Positions 16,688-25,533 are shown, numbered from the stretch's first letter. The stretch is DNA of 57,136 nt from Actinoplanes sp. NBRC 103695 (GCF_030269485.1 NZ_BSTL01000042.1:1-57136); one strand, 5' to 3'. Notes: a model not told the origin generated them from the sequence alone. Numbers and translations are program-made.

Positions 16688-19038
16688 TTGCGGCCCTTGG
16701 TGACCGGCCCGGTGGCCCGCTGGTTCTTGCCGGCCGCCGGGCTTGCCGACGCCCGCGCGGCCGGACCGCCGGCGTGCCAGTGCGCGGCGAACTCCCCGGG
16801 CGCCACCGCCGGGCCCCACAGCCAGCCCTGGGCCTGGGTGACGCCGACCGCGGCGAGCGCGTCCCGCTGGCTCCGGTTCTCCACGCCCTCGGCGACGATG
16901 CTCAGGCCCAGCGCGTAACTCATCGCCACCACGGCACGGACGATCTCCTCGTCCTCCACGCTCTGGCCCAGGCCGGAGACGAACGAGCGGTCGATCTTCA
17001 CCCCGGTGACCGGGAACTTGCGGAGGTAGCCGAGCGCCGAGAAGCCTGTCCCGAAGTCGTCGACCAGCAGGCTTACGCCCAGCTCACGCAGCTCGAACAG
17101 GACCCGTGACGTGACGCTGGAGCCGTCCACCATCACCGACTCGGTCATCTCCAGGGCCACCGCGCGGGCCGGTACGCCGTACTTGATCAGCTCGGAGGAG
17201 ACGATCAGTGGCAGCTCGGCGTCGTTGAGCTGCCGCGGCGAGACGTTGATGGAGAGGTAGAAGTCGTCGGCGACGGTGCCGTCCGCGCGCCACTCGGACA
17301 GCTGGCGCAGCGACTCCTCGCGCACCCAGGTGCCGATCTGCGCGATCATCCCGGACTCCTCGGCGATCGTGATGAACGACATCGGCGGGATCGGCCCGCG
17401 GACCGGATGGTTCCAGCGCAGCAACGCCTCGGCGCCCAGCGGCCGGCCGGTGTCCAGCTGCACGATCGGCTGGTACGCGACGTGCAACTGCCCGTCCGCC
17501 AGTGCCTTGCGCAGGTCCGCCTCGAGCTCGATCCGCTCACGGACCCGATCGTGCATGGAGGTGTCGAAGATCGTCGACCGGCCCGGGCCCTCGCTCTTGG
17601 CCCGGTACATCGCGGTGTCCGCGTCCCGCATCAGCGCCTCCGCGGTGACCGCCGGGTCGCCGTCCGCCGCCGCGTGCGCGATGCCGATCGACGCGCTGAT
17701 CACCACGTCGGTGTCCGCCACCGCGAGCGGGCTGGTGAAGCAGCCACGGATCTCGTCGACCACGCGGAGGGCGCCGGGTTTCTCACCCACGTACGCCAGA
17801 AGGAACTCGTCCCCGCCGGTGCGCGCCACCCGCAGGCCGTGCGGCACCGCCGCGCGCAACCGCCGCGCCACCTCGATCACCAGCTGGTCACCGGTGTCGT
17901 GGCCCCACGAGTCGTTCACCCACTTGAAGCCGTCCAGGTCGAGCAGGTAGACCCAGACCCGCCGCTCGTCCGAGGGCGGCGTCTCGACCAGCAGCCGCTC
18001 GACGTGCGCGGACATTGAGCGCCGGTTGGGCAGCCCGGTGAGCGGGTCGTGCATGGCCTGGTGCTCGGAGTGCCGCTGTGCCGCCGCCTGCGCCCGGACC
18101 GCGGTCGCCGCCCGGGCCAGGAGCAGCAGCATCATCAGGGCGCCGCCGACGCCGATGGTCAGCCGGTACGCCGCCGACTGCCCGCCGACGGTCACCAGCA
18201 GCACGAAGGGCACGACCACTGCCGGGCCCAGCATCGCCATCCGCCGCCACGACCAGGCCTGCACCGGACGCCGGGCGGCCCGGCTGAGCCGGACCGAGGA
18301 CGGGTGCAGCGCGGTCAGCCCGAGCCCGGCCATGCCCAGGATGAACGGCAGGTCCAGCAGCGGTGACTCGTAGAACTTGCCGGAGAGCCCGATGATCGCG
18401 TACGCCGTGTCGCCGGTGAACAGCAGCAGCATCGTGCCGATGAACGTGATCAGGCTGACCGGGAAGGTGGTCGCGGTGAACGTCAGGTTCACCACGAGCA
18501 GCAGCAGAACCACGTCGAAGATCGGGTACGCCGCGGCGAGCGCGGACAGCAGCATCGGCCGGTCGTTGATCGCCGCGGTCGGCGCCGCCAGCACCAGCAC
18601 GCCGATCAGGGCGCCGGCCAGGACGACGATCGTGCCGTCCAGCACGGCCAGCCAGTCCAGGCTCCGCCGGCTGCGCAGCAGGATGACGAAGCACATCGCC
18701 AGCCCGATGTAGCCGGGGACGATGAGGGCGTCGGCGATCAGCGGCACCGGCATCGGCTCGGCGCTGGTGAACGGCCGGACCACCACGCCGAGCAGGAACA
18801 GCAGGGCGGTCGTGCCGAGCAGCAGCCAGGCGGAGCGGGGCTCGGCGCCGTAGCGGCGCGGGCCGGCGAAACAGGCCCAGACGGCGCCGACGCCGACCAC
18901 CATGAAGGCGAGCATGGCGATCTCGAGCTGGCCCAGGCTGCTGGCGACGAGGTAGATCGCGGTCGCGACGAGGCCGGCCATGGCGAACGTGCGCCACAGC
19001 CGCCGGCCGGCGGACGAAGCGCCCGCGGATCCTGACAC
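16663..19038 (-). CDS. Membrane GGDEF-EAL protein (c-di-GMP synthesis/degradation)
   Basis: A 791-residue protein with about nine to ten hydrophobic segments in residues 15-310, a GGDEF domain (about 325-490) and an EAL domain (about 500-755). The diguanylate cyclase site GGDEF is intact at 408-412 and is preceded by DLDGFKWVNDSWGHDTGD. The EAL signature is intact at 537-539 (GAEALLRWNHP), with DDFGTGFSALGYL and KIDRSFV present, so both synthesis and hydrolysis of c-di-GMP are possible. In actinomycetes c-di-GMP controls the switch from vegetative growth to sporulation. AGGGGGG precedes the GTG start. The membrane part has no named sensor domain that I recognise. It appears monocistronic. Confidence 0.93.
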   Translation of the reverse strand: MSGSAGASSAGRRLWRTFAMAGLVATAIYLVASSLGQLEIAMLAFMVVGVGAVWACFAGPRRYGAEPRSAWLLLGTTALLFLLGVVVRPFTSAEPMPVPLIADALIVPGYIGLAMCFVILLRSRRSLDWLAVLDGTIVVLAGALIGVLVLAAPTAAINDRPMLLSALAAAYPIFDVVLLLLVVNLTFTATTFPVSLITFIGTMLLLFTGDTAYAIIGLSGKFYESPLLDLPFILGMAGLGLTALHPSSVRLSRAARRPVQAWSWRRMAMLGPAVVVPFVLLVTVGGQSAAYRLTIGVGGALMMLLLLARAATAVRAQAAAQRHSEHQAMHDPLTGLPNRRSMSAHVERLLVETPPSDERRVWVYLLDLDGFKWVNDSWGHDTGDQLVIEVARRLRAAVPHGLRVARTGGDEFLLAYVGEKPGALRVVDEIRGCFTSPLAVADTDVVISASIGIAHAAADGDPAVTAEALMRDADTAMYRAKSEGPGRSTIFDTSMHDRVRERIELEADLRKALADGQLHVAYQPIVQLDTGRPLGAEALLRWNHPVRGPIPPMSFITIAEESGMIAQIGTWVREESLRQLSEWRADGTVADDFYLSINVSPRQLNDAELPLIVSSELIKYGVPARAVALEMTESVMVDGSSVTSRVLFELRELGVSLLVDDFGTGFSALGYLRKFPVTGVKIDRSFVSGLGQSVEDEEIVRAVVAMSYALGLSIVAEGVENRSQRDALAAVGVTQAQGWLWGPAVAPGEFAAHWHAGGPAARASASPAAGKNQRATGPVTKGRNQLAAENS

Positions 19039-19074
19039 TGAGCCCCCCTGGCGGGCTCCGTGTGTCGCCGAGGA

Positions 19075-19941
19075 TCAAGAAGCCCGGGTTCCCGCCGAAG
19101 GCACCGTACCCGGTGACCAATGCCCCGTGGCAGTGGTTCCGTGGACAAACAAGGTGGGACAGGCGCCCCGCCGGAGCAACTGCAGCGCCACCGGTCCCAA
19201 AAGTTGCGTTCCGTCCTTTCCGCGCGGGCCGACCAGTACCATCCGCGCCTTGCGGGACGCCCGCACCAGCGCGGTGCCCGGCTCGCCGACGATCAGCCGG
19301 GTCGTGGCGTCCTGCAGTCCGGGCACCTCGGCCATGGCCCGGTCGAGCACCCGGCGGCCAGCCTTCTCGCCGCCCCGCTTGCTGATCACGTGGGCCAGCA
19401 CGATCGGCGCGGCGCGGCGGGACGCCTCCTCGGCGGCCAGCTGGAGCGCCTGGAGCGACTCCGGGGAGCCGTCGACGCCCGCCAGCAGCGGGCCGGACGC
19501 CGGGCGCGGGCCACGCGCCACGACGATCGGGCAGAACGCCCGGGACACCGCCTGGAAGAGCACCGAGTCGACCGGCAGCCCGGTCGGCGAGGAGGCGGCC
19601 AGGTCCTCGTCGCCGAGCACGAGCAGGTCGGCGGTGCGGCTCTGCTGAAGAAGGACCCGGATCGGCAGGCCGTCGGTGACCTGGCCGGTCGCCTTCACAC
19701 CGGGGGCGGAGCGCTGGGCCGCCGCGACGGCCCGGTCGACGAGCCGGCTCGCTTCGCGCCGGGCCTGGGCGTACCCCTGGGAGGGTTTGCCGAATCGAGG
19801 GTCAGGCCAGGTGAAAGCGTGCACCACGCGCAACTTCCGGCCTCGGGAGATCGCCTCACGAGCGCCCAGGCGCACGGCGGTGAGACTTGCCGCAGTGCCG
19901 TTCACGCCCACGACCACGGGGGATTGCTTCGGGGTCCGCAT
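19075..19941 (-). CDS. Universal stress protein UspA, tandem domains
   Basis: A 288-residue cytoplasmic protein with two Usp domains (about 7-142 and 147-270). Each begins with a typical strand: VVVGVNGTAASLTAVRLGA and LLAGVDGSPESLQALQLAA. The ATP-binding G-x2-G-x9-G-S/T element is imperfect: the second domain has VGPRGKDGTQLLGPV, with GP in place of GS, so nucleotide binding may be weakened. The C-terminal 18 residues are an unstructured tail. Tandem Usp proteins are common in dormancy, hypoxia or nutrient-stress regulons of actinobacteria. GGAGGTGGGAG sits just before the ATG. It is divergent from citrate synthase and lies 36 bp upstream of the GGDEF-EAL gene on the same strand. Confidence 0.9.
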   Translation of the reverse strand: MRTPKQSPVVVGVNGTAASLTAVRLGAREAISRGRKLRVVHAFTWPDPRFGKPSQGYAQARREASRLVDRAVAAAQRSAPGVKATGQVTDGLPIRVLLQQSRTADLLVLGDEDLAASSPTGLPVDSVLFQAVSRAFCPIVVARGPRPASGPLLAGVDGSPESLQALQLAAEEASRRAAPIVLAHVISKRGGEKAGRRVLDRAMAEVPGLQDATTRLIVGEPGTALVRASRKARMVLVGPRGKDGTQLLGPVALQLLRRGACPTLFVHGTTATGHWSPGTVPSAGTRAS

Positions 19942-20102
19942 CGACTCCCACCTCCACGGACCATTATCTATGGCGTACCGGAAAGTTCGCGCTGGGTGAT
20001 CTATTCCTCAGAGCATTGGGCGGCTGATGACCCATTCAGGTTGAGGGTTTACGGTGAACTTCACGTTCTTGGGGACATCTGCCGGTGAAGTGAGGGAAAT
20101 AC

Positions 20103-21386
20103 ATGACGGATGTCAAGCTCGACCACCCCGGTGGCCAGCTGTCGATGCCGGTGCGGTCGGCGGTCGAGGGGCCGGGGGGCATCGAGATCAGCTCCCTGCT
20201 CAAAGAGACCGGCTACGTCACCCTGGACACCGGCTTCGTCAACACGGCCTCGTGCGCGTCGTCGATCACGTACATCGATGGTGACGCGGGCATCCTGCGG
20301 TACCGCGGCTACCCGATCGAGCAGCTGGCGGAGAAGGCGACCTTCCTCGAGGTGTCGTACCTTCTGATCCACGACAAGCTGCCCACGCCGGCCGAGCTCG
20401 CCGCGTTCAGCGACCAGATCCGGGTGCACACGCTGCTGCAGGAGGAGATGCGCCACTTCTTCTCCGGCTTCCCGCGCGACGCGCACCCGATGGCCGTGCT
20501 CTCGTCGGCGGTCACCGCGCTGTCCACGTACTACCAGGACGCGCTGGACCCGACCGACCAGGAGCAGGTCGAGATCTCCGGCATCCGCCTGATGGCGAAA
20601 CTTCCGACCATCGCGGCGTACGCCTACAAGAAGAGCATCGGCCACCCTCTGCCGTACCCCGACAACTCGCTGGACTACGTGCAGAACTTCCTGCGCATGA
20701 CGTTCGGCCTGCCGACGGTTCAGTACGACGTGGACCCCGAGATCGCGAAGATCCTGGACATGCTGTTCGTGCTGCACGCCGACCACGAGCAGAACTGCTC
20801 CACCTCCACGGTCCGCCTGGTCGGCTCGGCGCAGGCCAACCTCTTCGCCTCGGTGTCCGCCGGGGTCAACGCCCTTTCCGGCCCGCTGCACGGCGGCGCC
20901 AACGCGGCGGTGCTCGAGATGCTCGAGCAGATCAAGAAGGACGGCGGCGACGTCAGCACCTTCGTGAACCGCGTGAAGAACAAGGAAAAAGGCGTCAAGC
21001 TGATGGGCTTCGGCCACCGGGTCTACAAGAACTACGACCCGCGCGCCGCCATCGTCAAGAAGGCCGCCCAGGACATGCTGTCCAAGATGGACAAGCCGGA
21101 CCCGCTGCTCGAGCTGGCGTTCCAGCTGGAGGAGATCGCCCTCAGCGACGACTACTTCGTGTCCCGCAAGCTCTACCCGAACGTCGACTTCTACACGGGC
21201 CTCATCTACAAGGCGATGGGCTTCCCGACGAAGATGTTCACCGTCCTCTTCGCCCTGGGCCGCCTGCCCGGCTGGATCGCCCAGTGGCGCGAGATGATGC
21301 TCGACCCGGCCACCAAGATCGGCCGGCCCCGCCAGCTGTACACCGGCGAGGCCGAGCGCGAGTTCGTCGGCATCGCCGACCGCTGA
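20103..21386 (+). CDS. gltA: Citrate synthase (type II-like)
   Basis: A 427-residue enzyme that condenses oxaloacetate with acetyl-CoA at entry to the TCA cycle. Landmarks: the beta-rich N-terminus FVNTASCASSITYIDGDAG, the GILRYRGYPIEQLAE segment, LFVLHADHEQNCSTSTVR, GPLHGGANAAVLEML (catalytic His region), GFGHRVYKNYDPRA (catalytic His) and KLYPNVDFYTG with the active-site Asp. The N-terminal extension of about 35 residues is typical of the hexameric, NADH-sensitive gram-negative/actinobacterial type. GAGGGA precedes the ATG by 5 nt. A hairpin terminator follows 12 bp after the stop, so it is probably monocistronic. Confidence 0.97.
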   Translation: MTDVKLDHPGGQLSMPVRSAVEGPGGIEISSLLKETGYVTLDTGFVNTASCASSITYIDGDAGILRYRGYPIEQLAEKATFLEVSYLLIHDKLPTPAELAAFSDQIRVHTLLQEEMRHFFSGFPRDAHPMAVLSSAVTALSTYYQDALDPTDQEQVEISGIRLMAKLPTIAAYAYKKSIGHPLPYPDNSLDYVQNFLRMTFGLPTVQYDVDPEIAKILDMLFVLHADHEQNCSTSTVRLVGSAQANLFASVSAGVNALSGPLHGGANAAVLEMLEQIKKDGGDVSTFVNRVKNKEKGVKLMGFGHRVYKNYDPRAAIVKKAAQDMLSKMDKPDPLLELAFQLEEIALSDDYFVSRKLYPNVDFYTGLIYKAMGFPTKMFTVLFALGRLPGWIAQWREMMLDPATKIGRPRQLYTGEAEREFVGIADR

Positions 21387-21398
21387 TCCGTCAGCTCC

Positions 21399-21434
21399 GA
21401 GCAACCCCCGCGCCCCCAGGGCCGGGGGTTGCTC
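21399..21434 (+). terminator. Terminator of citrate synthase
   Basis: GAGCAACCCCCG (21399-21410) pairs perfectly over 12 bp with CGGGGGTTGCTC (21423-21434) around a 12-nt GC-rich loop. The tail reads CGTTTC. Confidence 0.8.
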
Positions 21435-21665
21435 CGTTTCCGGGCTGTGAGTTCGCTGTGTTCCGCACCCGTCCCCTTCGTCGGCGGCTGGGATCTTCCA
21501 CGCGCGTCGGCCGCTGACGATGGGCGCCGCGTCGGAGCACAGAAGGACCGGGCTCGGCCGATCGGCGGAGGAAGGCCCCGCGGAGGTCTGACCCACGGGG
21601 GAGGCGGCCGCGACCCATGATCCGCGAAGCTGCCCGTCGCGAGAGATCGAGACGGGGGAATCGAC

Positions 21666-22481
21666 GTGGCTTCAAGGATGAGCCGGCGCACGGCCATACG
21701 GGGCGCGCTGCTGGGAGGCGCCGGGCTCGCGGCGGGCCTGGCCGTGGCGCCCGCGGTACGGGCCTCCTGCGGCTGGGACCGTCCGCCGGTCACCGGGGGA
21801 TACGCGGCCGCCGCCGACAACCTGGGCGCCGTCGCCCACCCGGACGTGACGATCCGCTACCGGGGAGACACCACCGAGCGGCTGGTCGCCTTCACCTTCG
21901 ACGACGGACCGGCTCCGCAGTGGACGCCGGCCGTCCTGGACGTGCTCGACCAGTCGGACGCCCCGGCCACCTTCTTCATGGTCGGCCGCAATCTCGTACG
22001 CCATCATGGTTTGATCCGCGGCCGGATGAACCGGCACGCGATCGGCAACCACACCTGGTCCCACCCCGACCTGGCCACGCTCGACCTGCGTCAGGTGTCC
22101 GACGAGTTGCAGCGCGCCCACGACGCGATCCGTGAGCACACCGGCCGCACCCCGGAACTGTTCCGGCCGCCGTTCGGTCACCTCGGCGGCTCCACCGTGC
22201 TCGCCGCCGACCGGATGGGCTACGACGTCGTGCTGTGGTCCGACGAGATGCACGAGCGGAGCTTCGGCGGCGACCCGCGGGCGCAGGCGGCGTTCATCGT
22301 GGATTCGGTGCGGCCGGGGTCGATCGTGCTGGCCCACGACGCCGGTGGCGCCCGCCGGCTGATCACCGTGCGGGGGCTGGCCGCGATGATCGACGGCCTC
22401 CGCCGCCGCGGCTTCCGCCTGGTCACGGTGCCCGAGTTGCTCGCCGCCGCGCCGCGTGCCGATGCTGCCCGGAGCCACTGA
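21666..22481 (+). CDS. Exported polysaccharide deacetylase (NodB/CE4)
   Basis: A 271-residue enzyme starting at GTG 21666 behind GGGGG; ATG 21678 is an alternative four codons in. The N-terminus MSRRTAIRGALLGGAGLAAG has a twin-arginine and a long hydrophobic stretch ending near VRASC, so export by Tat is likely. The CE4 domain has TFDDGPAPQWTP (motif 1, D79-D80), the metal-binding NHTWSHPDL (H129-x3-H133), FRPPFGH (motif 3) and IVLAHDAGG (His motif 5). Such enzymes remove N-acetyl groups from peptidoglycan or other aminoglycans outside the cell. The gene is convergent with the methyltransferase, with 13 bp between the stops. Confidence 0.92.
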   Translation: MASRMSRRTAIRGALLGGAGLAAGLAVAPAVRASCGWDRPPVTGGYAAAADNLGAVAHPDVTIRYRGDTTERLVAFTFDDGPAPQWTPAVLDVLDQSDAPATFFMVGRNLVRHHGLIRGRMNRHAIGNHTWSHPDLATLDLRQVSDELQRAHDAIREHTGRTPELFRPPFGHLGGSTVLAADRMGYDVVLWSDEMHERSFGGDPRAQAAFIVDSVRPGSIVLAHDAGGARRLITVRGLAAMIDGLRRRGFRLVTVPELLAAAPRADAARSH

Positions 22482-22494
22482 ACGGCAGATGGGG

Positions 22495-23295
22495 TTACGG
22501 CTTGCGGCCCACGCCGCCGTACGAATCCTGGTGGGCGGGGACGCCGTCCGCGGGATCCGGCCGCCACCGCGAGACGGTGACCACGCCCGGCTCCACCAGC
22601 TCCAGGCCGTCGAAGAAGCGGGCGATCCGTTCCGGGCTGCGCAGGTAGTAGTCGTGCCCGCCCTCGCTGGAGACCTTCGCGCCCTCGACGATCTTCTCGC
22701 TGGTGTCGGTGCCGTCGTAGAAGGCCAGGTAGCTCCCCGAGGGCAGCAGGTCCACCAGCCGCCGCACGATCGCCAGCGCCTCCTCGTCGGACTCGACGTG
22801 GCCCAGGATGCCCATCAGCATCAGCGCCACCGGTTCGCCGAAGTCCAGTGTGCGGGCCGCTTCCGCGCGGATCGTGGCGGTGTCGCGCAGGTCGACGTCG
22901 ACGTAGTCGGTGGCGCCCTCCGGCCCGCTGCTCAGCAGGGCACGAGCATGCGCCAGGACGAGCGGATCGTTGTCGGCGTAGACGATGCGCGACGCCGGCG
23001 CCACCCGCTGGGCGACCTCGTGGGTGTTGTCGGCGGTGGGCAGCCCGGTGCCGATGTCGAGGAACTGGCGGATGCCTGCCTCGCCCGCCAGATGGCTGAC
23101 GACCCGGACCAGGAAGGCCCGGCACGCCTGGGCATTTTCCACGATGGCGGGGAAGATCTCGCGAACCTGGTCGCCGACCTCACGATCGGCGGCGTAGTTG
23201 TCCTTGCCGCCCAGCCAGTAGTTCCAGACACGGGCGCTGTGCGGCACTCCGGTGTCGAGCTTGGGGTTGCCCTGTTCCTGCGAGGCGTCGGTCAT
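22495..23295 (-). CDS. SAM-dependent methyltransferase (Methyltransf_19 / DUF574 type)
   Basis: A 266-residue protein of an expanded actinobacterial methyltransferase family. Diagnostic segments are TGVPHSARVWNYWLGGKDNY near the start, RAFLVRVVSHLAGEAGIRQFLDIGTG (SAM motif I, FLDIGTGLPT), VYADNDPLVLAHARALL (motif II acidic residue) and VALMLMGILGHV. Substrates of the family are largely unknown and genomes carry dozens of copies; some occur in secondary metabolism. GGGGAGG lies about 10 nt before the ATG. No partner gene is apparent: the deacetylase is convergent and the upstream 357 bp are noncoding and repeat-bearing. Confidence 0.92.
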   Translation of the reverse strand: MTDASQEQGNPKLDTGVPHSARVWNYWLGGKDNYAADREVGDQVREIFPAIVENAQACRAFLVRVVSHLAGEAGIRQFLDIGTGLPTADNTHEVAQRVAPASRIVYADNDPLVLAHARALLSSGPEGATDYVDVDLRDTATIRAEAARTLDFGEPVALMLMGILGHVESDEEALAIVRRLVDLLPSGSYLAFYDGTDTSEKIVEGAKVSSEGGHDYYLRSPERIARFFDGLELVEPGVVTVSRWRPDPADGVPAHQDSYGGVGRKP

Positions 23296-23652
23296 CGGCG
23301 GAACCTCCCCAGTGGACGGCGATCGGGCAAGGGGGCACCCTAGCGCAGACCCTGATGGGTACGCACCGATCCTGAAACCGCGGCCATGGAGCTGTCGCGG
23401 GCGCCGTGATCAGCGCGCTGCTTGCCAGCGGGCTGCTTGCCAGCGGGCTGCTGGCCGGCGGGCTGCTTGCCGGTGGCCAGCGGGCCGCTCGCCCGTGGTC
23501 GCCAGGCTGCTTGCCGGTGATCATTGCGGTGCCCGCCCGTGAGCAGCGGGATGTTTGCCGCCGTGGTCGCAATCTGGCCGCTGCACGACCGAGCCGGTGA
23601 GCCAGGTGCCGTTGCGGTATCAAGCCTCGTCCGGGCGGTCTTCGGTGCCACG
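23296..23652. other. 357-bp intergenic region with a 15-bp tandem repeat
   Basis: Lies between the 5' end of the methyltransferase and the 3' end of the glycosyltransferase. Four 15-bp units stand at 23411-23425, 23426-23440, 23441-23455 and 23456-23470 (consensus CAGCGGGCTGCTTGC, 1-2 changes each). Minus-strand frames across it encode GKQPA repeats starting at a GTG 1 bp after the glycosyltransferase stop, but there is no ribosome binding site, so I do not call a gene. The methyltransferase promoter should be within the part nearest 23296. Confidence 0.6.
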
Positions 23653-25068
23653 TCAGGGTGGCGTGCGCTCGGCTGATGATGACTTGCTGTGGGTGGTCTC
23701 CAGCCAGGTGAGGATGCGGGACGGGCCGTCCTCGGTGGACAGCCGGGCGGCTATCGCCTGGGCGCGGGCGCGGCGGTGCGGGTTGGTGGTCGCCTCGTGG
23801 AGGGCGGCGGCCAGCCGATCCGGTGCCAGTCGGTCTATGCCCAGCTGGTCCGTGGCCAGTCGGTCTATGCCCAGCTGGTCCGTGGCCAGTCGGTCCGTGC
23901 TCAGTCGGCCCGTGCCGAGCCGGTCCGTGGACAGCCGGCCCGGAGTCAGCTGGGACATCGGGATCGGCCGGGTGCCGGCGCCCAGGGCGTGGATGCGCGC
24001 CGCCCAGAAGGGCTGGTCGGCCAGGACCGGGACGGGCACCGCGGGGACGCCGGCCCGGAGCGCCGCGGCGGTCGTGCCGGCGCCCGCGTGATGCACGACC
24101 GCGGCCATCCGGGGGAAGAGCCAGTCGTGCGGCGCCTCGCCGATGGTCAGGATGTCGTCGCCGGCGACATCCAGGCCCGCCCAGCCGGCCTGAACCACCG
24201 CCCGCACGCCGGCCCGCCGGACCGCGCGCCGGATCAGCGGGGCCAGGCGGCCGCCCTGGGCCGGGGCCATGCTGCCGAAGCCGACGAAGACCGGCGGCGG
24301 GCCGGCGGCCAGGAAGTCCGCCAGTGCCGGAGGCGGTGTCCACCCCGGCGGCGAATGCGGCCACCAGTAGCCGGTGATCTCCAGCTGGGGGCGCCAGTCG
24401 CTGGGGCGCGGGACCACCGCCGTGCTGAAGCCGTGGAAGGTGGGGTAGCGGCCGCCGTCCTGCCAGGTGCGTAGCTCGCCGATGGACGCGTGCGTCAGGC
24501 CCAGGCGGCGGCGCAGGTCACGGACCGGCCGCGCATACAGCGACTGGCTCACCAGGTTGGCCACCGAGGTGACGGCATGGTTGCCGCGGCGGCCGATCGA
24601 GCGGCCGCCCAGCAGCACCGAGCCGAAGTCGCCGGTGGGGGAGATGGGCTGGAGGAAGACGCCGGCCCACGGGATGCCCCGCGCCTCGGCGACCTGGTAG
24701 CCCAGCGGGGCCACCACGGTCGACAGCAGCATGACGTCGGGGTTGGTCTCCTCGGCCGCCGCCGCGATGCCGTCGCCGAGGGTGCCGACCAGGGGACGCG
24801 CGATCCGCAGCAGGCGGGCGAGAGCGCGCGGGCCCGTACCCGAAGATCTGCCGTCCTGGCCGCGCGCCTGCGGGAGAATCTCGCGGAGGTCTCCCGGGAT
24901 CGGCCGGAACGGCAGGCCGGCGGACGCGAAAGCGGCCGCGAACGGCGCGTGCGACGCCACCGTCACGTCGTGGCCCGCGTCGCGGATGCGGGCGCCCAGG
25001 CCCGTGTAAGGGGCGACGTCACCCACCGAACCCGAGGTCACGATCAGCACCCGCACGCTCGCCATCAT
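23653..25068 (-). CDS. GT1-family glycosyltransferase with a pentapeptide repeat expansion
   Basis: A 471-residue GT-B glycosyltransferase of the UDP-glucosyl/macrolide type. The N-terminal acceptor domain starts VRVLIVTSGSVGDVAPYTGL and the donor domain has VFVGFGSMAP and the signature HHAGAGTTAAALRAGVPAV followed by VPVLADQPFWAARI. Targets are sterols, lipids or natural products; the actual substrate is unknown. Between IPMSQL and AAALHEAT, where relatives have a single short linker, there are nine pentapeptide units of the type (S/A/G)TDRL, about residues 378-422, caused by a DNA minisatellite. It starts at ATG-ATG behind GGAGGGAG and is divergent from arsR with a shared palindrome, so that repressor probably controls it. 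Confidence 0.9.
   Translation of the reverse strand: MMASVRVLIVTSGSVGDVAPYTGLGARIRDAGHDVTVASHAPFAAAFASAGLPFRPIPGDLREILPQARGQDGRSSGTGPRALARLLRIARPLVGTLGDGIAAAAEETNPDVMLLSTVVAPLGYQVAEARGIPWAGVFLQPISPTGDFGSVLLGGRSIGRRGNHAVTSVANLVSQSLYARPVRDLRRRLGLTHASIGELRTWQDGGRYPTFHGFSTAVVPRPSDWRPQLEITGYWWPHSPPGWTPPPALADFLAAGPPPVFVGFGSMAPAQGGRLAPLIRRAVRRAGVRAVVQAGWAGLDVAGDDILTIGEAPHDWLFPRMAAVVHHAGAGTTAAALRAGVPAVPVPVLADQPFWAARIHALGAGTRPIPMSQLTPGRLSTDRLGTGRLSTDRLATDQLGIDRLATDQLGIDRLAPDRLAAALHEATTNPHRRARAQAIAARLSTEDGPSRILTWLETTHSKSSSAERTPP
23825..23948. repeat. In-frame 15/30-bp minisatellite inside the glycosyltransferase gene
   Basis: Two identical 30-bp units lie at 23825-23854 and 23855-23884, followed by four more diverged 15-bp units to about 23948. 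Unit length is a multiple of three, so the frame is kept and the protein gains pentapeptides ending in RL or QL. Confidence 0.9.
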
Positions 25069-25091
25069 TGCACTCCCTCCATGCCTTGACA

Positions 25092-25101
25092 GTTATATAA
25101 C
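25092..25101. promoter_or_regulatory. Palindrome GTTATATAAC between glycosyltransferase and arsR (probable ArsR operator)
   Basis: A perfect 10-bp A+T palindrome in an otherwise GC-rich 53-bp divergent region. TTGACA (25085-25090) abuts it on the plus strand, and on the minus strand TTATAT/TATAAC could serve as -10 for the glycosyltransferase. Position in the divergent spacer makes it the likely binding site for the ArsR protein, regulating both directions. Confidence 0.6.
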
Positions 25102-25121
25102 CTACCTGGCATGTTGTCCAC

Positions 25122-25430
25122 ATGGCACTCGACACCTTGACCGCGCTGGCCGAGCCGACACGCAGACGCATCTGTGACACGTTGCGGGTTCGCGAGTGCG
25201 GGGTGGCCGAGCTCGTGGTCGCCCTGCGGATGAGCCAGCCGGCCGTGTCCAAGCACCTGAGAGTCCTGCGTGAGGCGGGCGTCGTGAGCTCGCGCCCCGT
25301 GGCGCAGCAGCGCATCTATCGGCTCGAGCCGGGGCCGTTCCAGGAGCTCGACGCGTGGCTGCGGCCCTATCGCGAGCTCTGGAGCGACAGCCTCGACAAG
25401 CTCGAGCGCCACCTCGACAGCAATCCCTGA
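25122..25430 (+). CDS. ArsR-family transcriptional regulator
   Basis: A 102-residue winged-helix repressor. It opens MALDTLTALAEPTRRRICDTL, the standard start of the family, has the helix-turn-helix VAELVVALRMSQPAVSKHLRVLREAG and the wing VVSSRPVAQQRIYRLEPG. No metal-binding ELCV(C/G)D-type motif is present, so it belongs to the non-metal group usually paired with SRPBCC genes, and its effector is unknown. It is divergent from the glycosyltransferase and followed 103 bp later by an SRPBCC protein, the classic partner. Its last codons and stop (GACAGCAATCCCTGA) are the first unit of an 18-bp tandem repeat. Confidence 0.92.
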   Translation: MALDTLTALAEPTRRRICDTLRVRECGVAELVVALRMSQPAVSKHLRVLREAGVVSSRPVAQQRIYRLEPGPFQELDAWLRPYRELWSDSLDKLERHLDSNP

Positions 25431-25483
25431 CCCGACAGCAGACCAGACCCGACAGCAAACCCTGACCCGACACCAATCCCCGG
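25413..25483. repeat. 18-bp tandem repeat duplicating the stop region of arsR
   Basis: Units at 25413-25430 (coding, ending in the TGA), 25431-25447, 25448-25465 and 25466-25483; the third differs from the first by only two bases and includes the TGA again. A second small duplication follows (CGGCTCGAGAGC at about 25482 and 25500). Confidence 0.85.
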
Positions 25484-25533
25484 CTCGAGAGCTGTGCCCG
25501 GCTCGAGAGCCGACCCTGACCTGAGGAGTCCGC

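Noticed and set aside
15994..16819. Extended frame of the small membrane peptide (337 residues)
   Set aside because: Runs antisense through the gene at 16127-16687; only the last 43 codons have a start with a ribosome binding site.
23340..23651. 103-residue frame starting 1 bp after the glycosyltransferase stop, with GKQPA repeats
   Set aside because: No ribosome binding site and a repeat-driven composition; the same DNA is open on the plus strand as well.
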